From contig JAUVBB010000012.1 in NCBI GenBank assembly GCA_030591445.1, forward strand, positions 1 through 33,098: a DNA stretch of 33,098 bases, in the 5' to 3' direction. The notes below the pieces were generated by a model. The model was not told the DNA's origin and searched no databases. It saw only the letters and a program-made list of their open reading frames with translations. The position numbers and the translations under genes were made by a program. The DNA comes from Deltaproteobacteria bacterium (GTDB taxonomy: Bacteria; Myxococcota; B64-G9). Below, in pieces: positions 32,721-33,098 of the stretch. The first letter of the stretch is position 1; the number at the start of each line of letters is the position of its first letter.

Positions 32721-33098
32721 CGATTTTTCAATGACTTGCGTAAGCACTCGTCCACCTGGCGCACGATCCAGTCGGGCGTAGAGGCTCCGGCCGTCAAACC
32801 TACCTTACTCACGGTACCAAAATCAATTTCAGCCAAATCCTCAGCCGTCTCCACGTGATAGGTTCGGCTCTGGACTTGGCTGCAAATTTCGGCCAGCCGG
32901 CGGGTGTTGGCGCTGTTGCGGCCACCAATAATCAGCATCAGATCCACGCGGGCGGCCAATTTTTTACCTTCACTCTGCCGCATTTCGGAATCATCGCAGA
33001 TGGTACAAGCCGACTCGGTATCGGCTTGCCGTTGCCGACAGGCCGCCACTACTTGCTCAAACACTTCCCGCGATTGGGTGGTTTGGGCTACCACACCC
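32717..33098 (-). CDS. ispH: 4-hydroxy-3-methylbut-2-enyl diphosphate reductase, C-terminal part
   Basis: This is the C-terminal 126 residues or so of IspH, cut by the window edge. IspH is the last enzyme of the methylerythritol phosphate pathway and makes IPP and DMAPP with a [4Fe-4S] cluster. Signature segments seen are GVVAQTTQS, TICDDSEMRQ with a cluster cysteine, VDLMLIIGGRNSANTRRLAEIC, and GLTAGASTPDWIV with a second cluster cysteine region replaced by Ala-Gly-Ala-Ser, as usual there. The first cluster cysteine lies outside the window. TICDDSEMRQ replaces the common TICNATxxRQ; the Cys is kept. The gene is directly followed by rpsA with only 104 bases between, an arrangement in keeping with the IspH-S1 fusions known in Clostridia. 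Here the two remain separate genes. Confidence 0.93.
   Translation of the reverse strand, partial: GVVAQTTQSREVFEQVVAACRQRQADTESACTICDDSEMRQSEGKKLAARVDLMLIIGGRNSANTRRLAEICSQVQSRTYHVETAEDLAEIDFGTVSKVGLTAGASTPDWIVRQVDECLRKSLKNR

Noticed and set aside
1-33098. CRISPR arrays, insertion sequences, prophage genes, toxin-antitoxin pairs or rRNA
   Set aside because: I saw no spaced direct repeats, transposase motifs or phage structural genes. The single ribbon-helix-helix protein has no toxin-like neighbour, so it was not called an antitoxin.

Overview
This window looks like core chromosome from an uncultured deltaproteobacterial-type lineage, most likely Myxococcota or a relative. The evidence is gene order and protein style only. 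The genes run S2P protease, trpS, scpA, scpB, rluB. Signal peptidase I carries a long helical N-terminal module. There are many lipoproteins, a six-cysteine insertion, a lipoprotein with Asp/Asn-rich calcium-type repeats, and a PEGA-domain protein. I see no insertion sequence, phage gene, CRISPR array or rRNA. Coding density is very high, and no stretch over 300 bases lacks a gene (the longest gap is about 218 bases).

Layout. Positions 1-1463 (+) hold the end of a COG2403-type GTPase and argF (ornithine carbamoyltransferase). Positions 1460-4915 (-) hold plsY and a two-domain M16 zinc protease lipoprotein. Facing it is a 595-residue lipoprotein of unknown function (5030-6817, +). Positions 6807-11215 (-) form an apparent five-gene operon: a ribbon-helix-helix regulator, a GalE-type epimerase, lepB, pyrC and an unknown 214-residue protein. 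It starts at a good sigma-70-type promoter with a dyad between -35 and -10. A divergent promoter drives the repeat lipoprotein at 11434-12081 (+).

Positions 12104-15574 (-) carry a SPOR-domain membrane protein, argS and a PEGA-domain protein. They lie just beyond tRNA-Val(CAC) and its terminator hairpin. Positions 15809-24318 (-) are a tight operon: S2P-family protease, trpS, scpA, scpB, rluB, a HEAT-repeat protein and a TPR protein with two cyclic-nucleotide-binding-type domains. xerD (24433-25326) precedes it. Positions 25451-32612 (-) hold rpsA, an IHF/HU gene, a HIT hydrolase, mutS and a periplasmic amidase with AMIN domain. The window ends inside ispH.

How the genes work together. Most are housekeeping: arginine and pyrimidine synthesis, phospholipid and isoprenoid synthesis, tRNA charging, ribosome function, chromosome condensation (ScpAB), dimer resolution (XerD), mismatch repair (MutS), protein export (LepB) and cell-wall remodelling (amidase, SPOR). 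I found no clear new multi-gene defence or mobile system. The most distinctive points are the regulator-led operon with an apparent operator, the cysteine-rich insertion in LepB, the T-arm-like terminator after tRNA-Val, the 24-residue repeat lipoprotein, and the HEAT and TPR/cNMP proteins coupled to scpAB-rluB.
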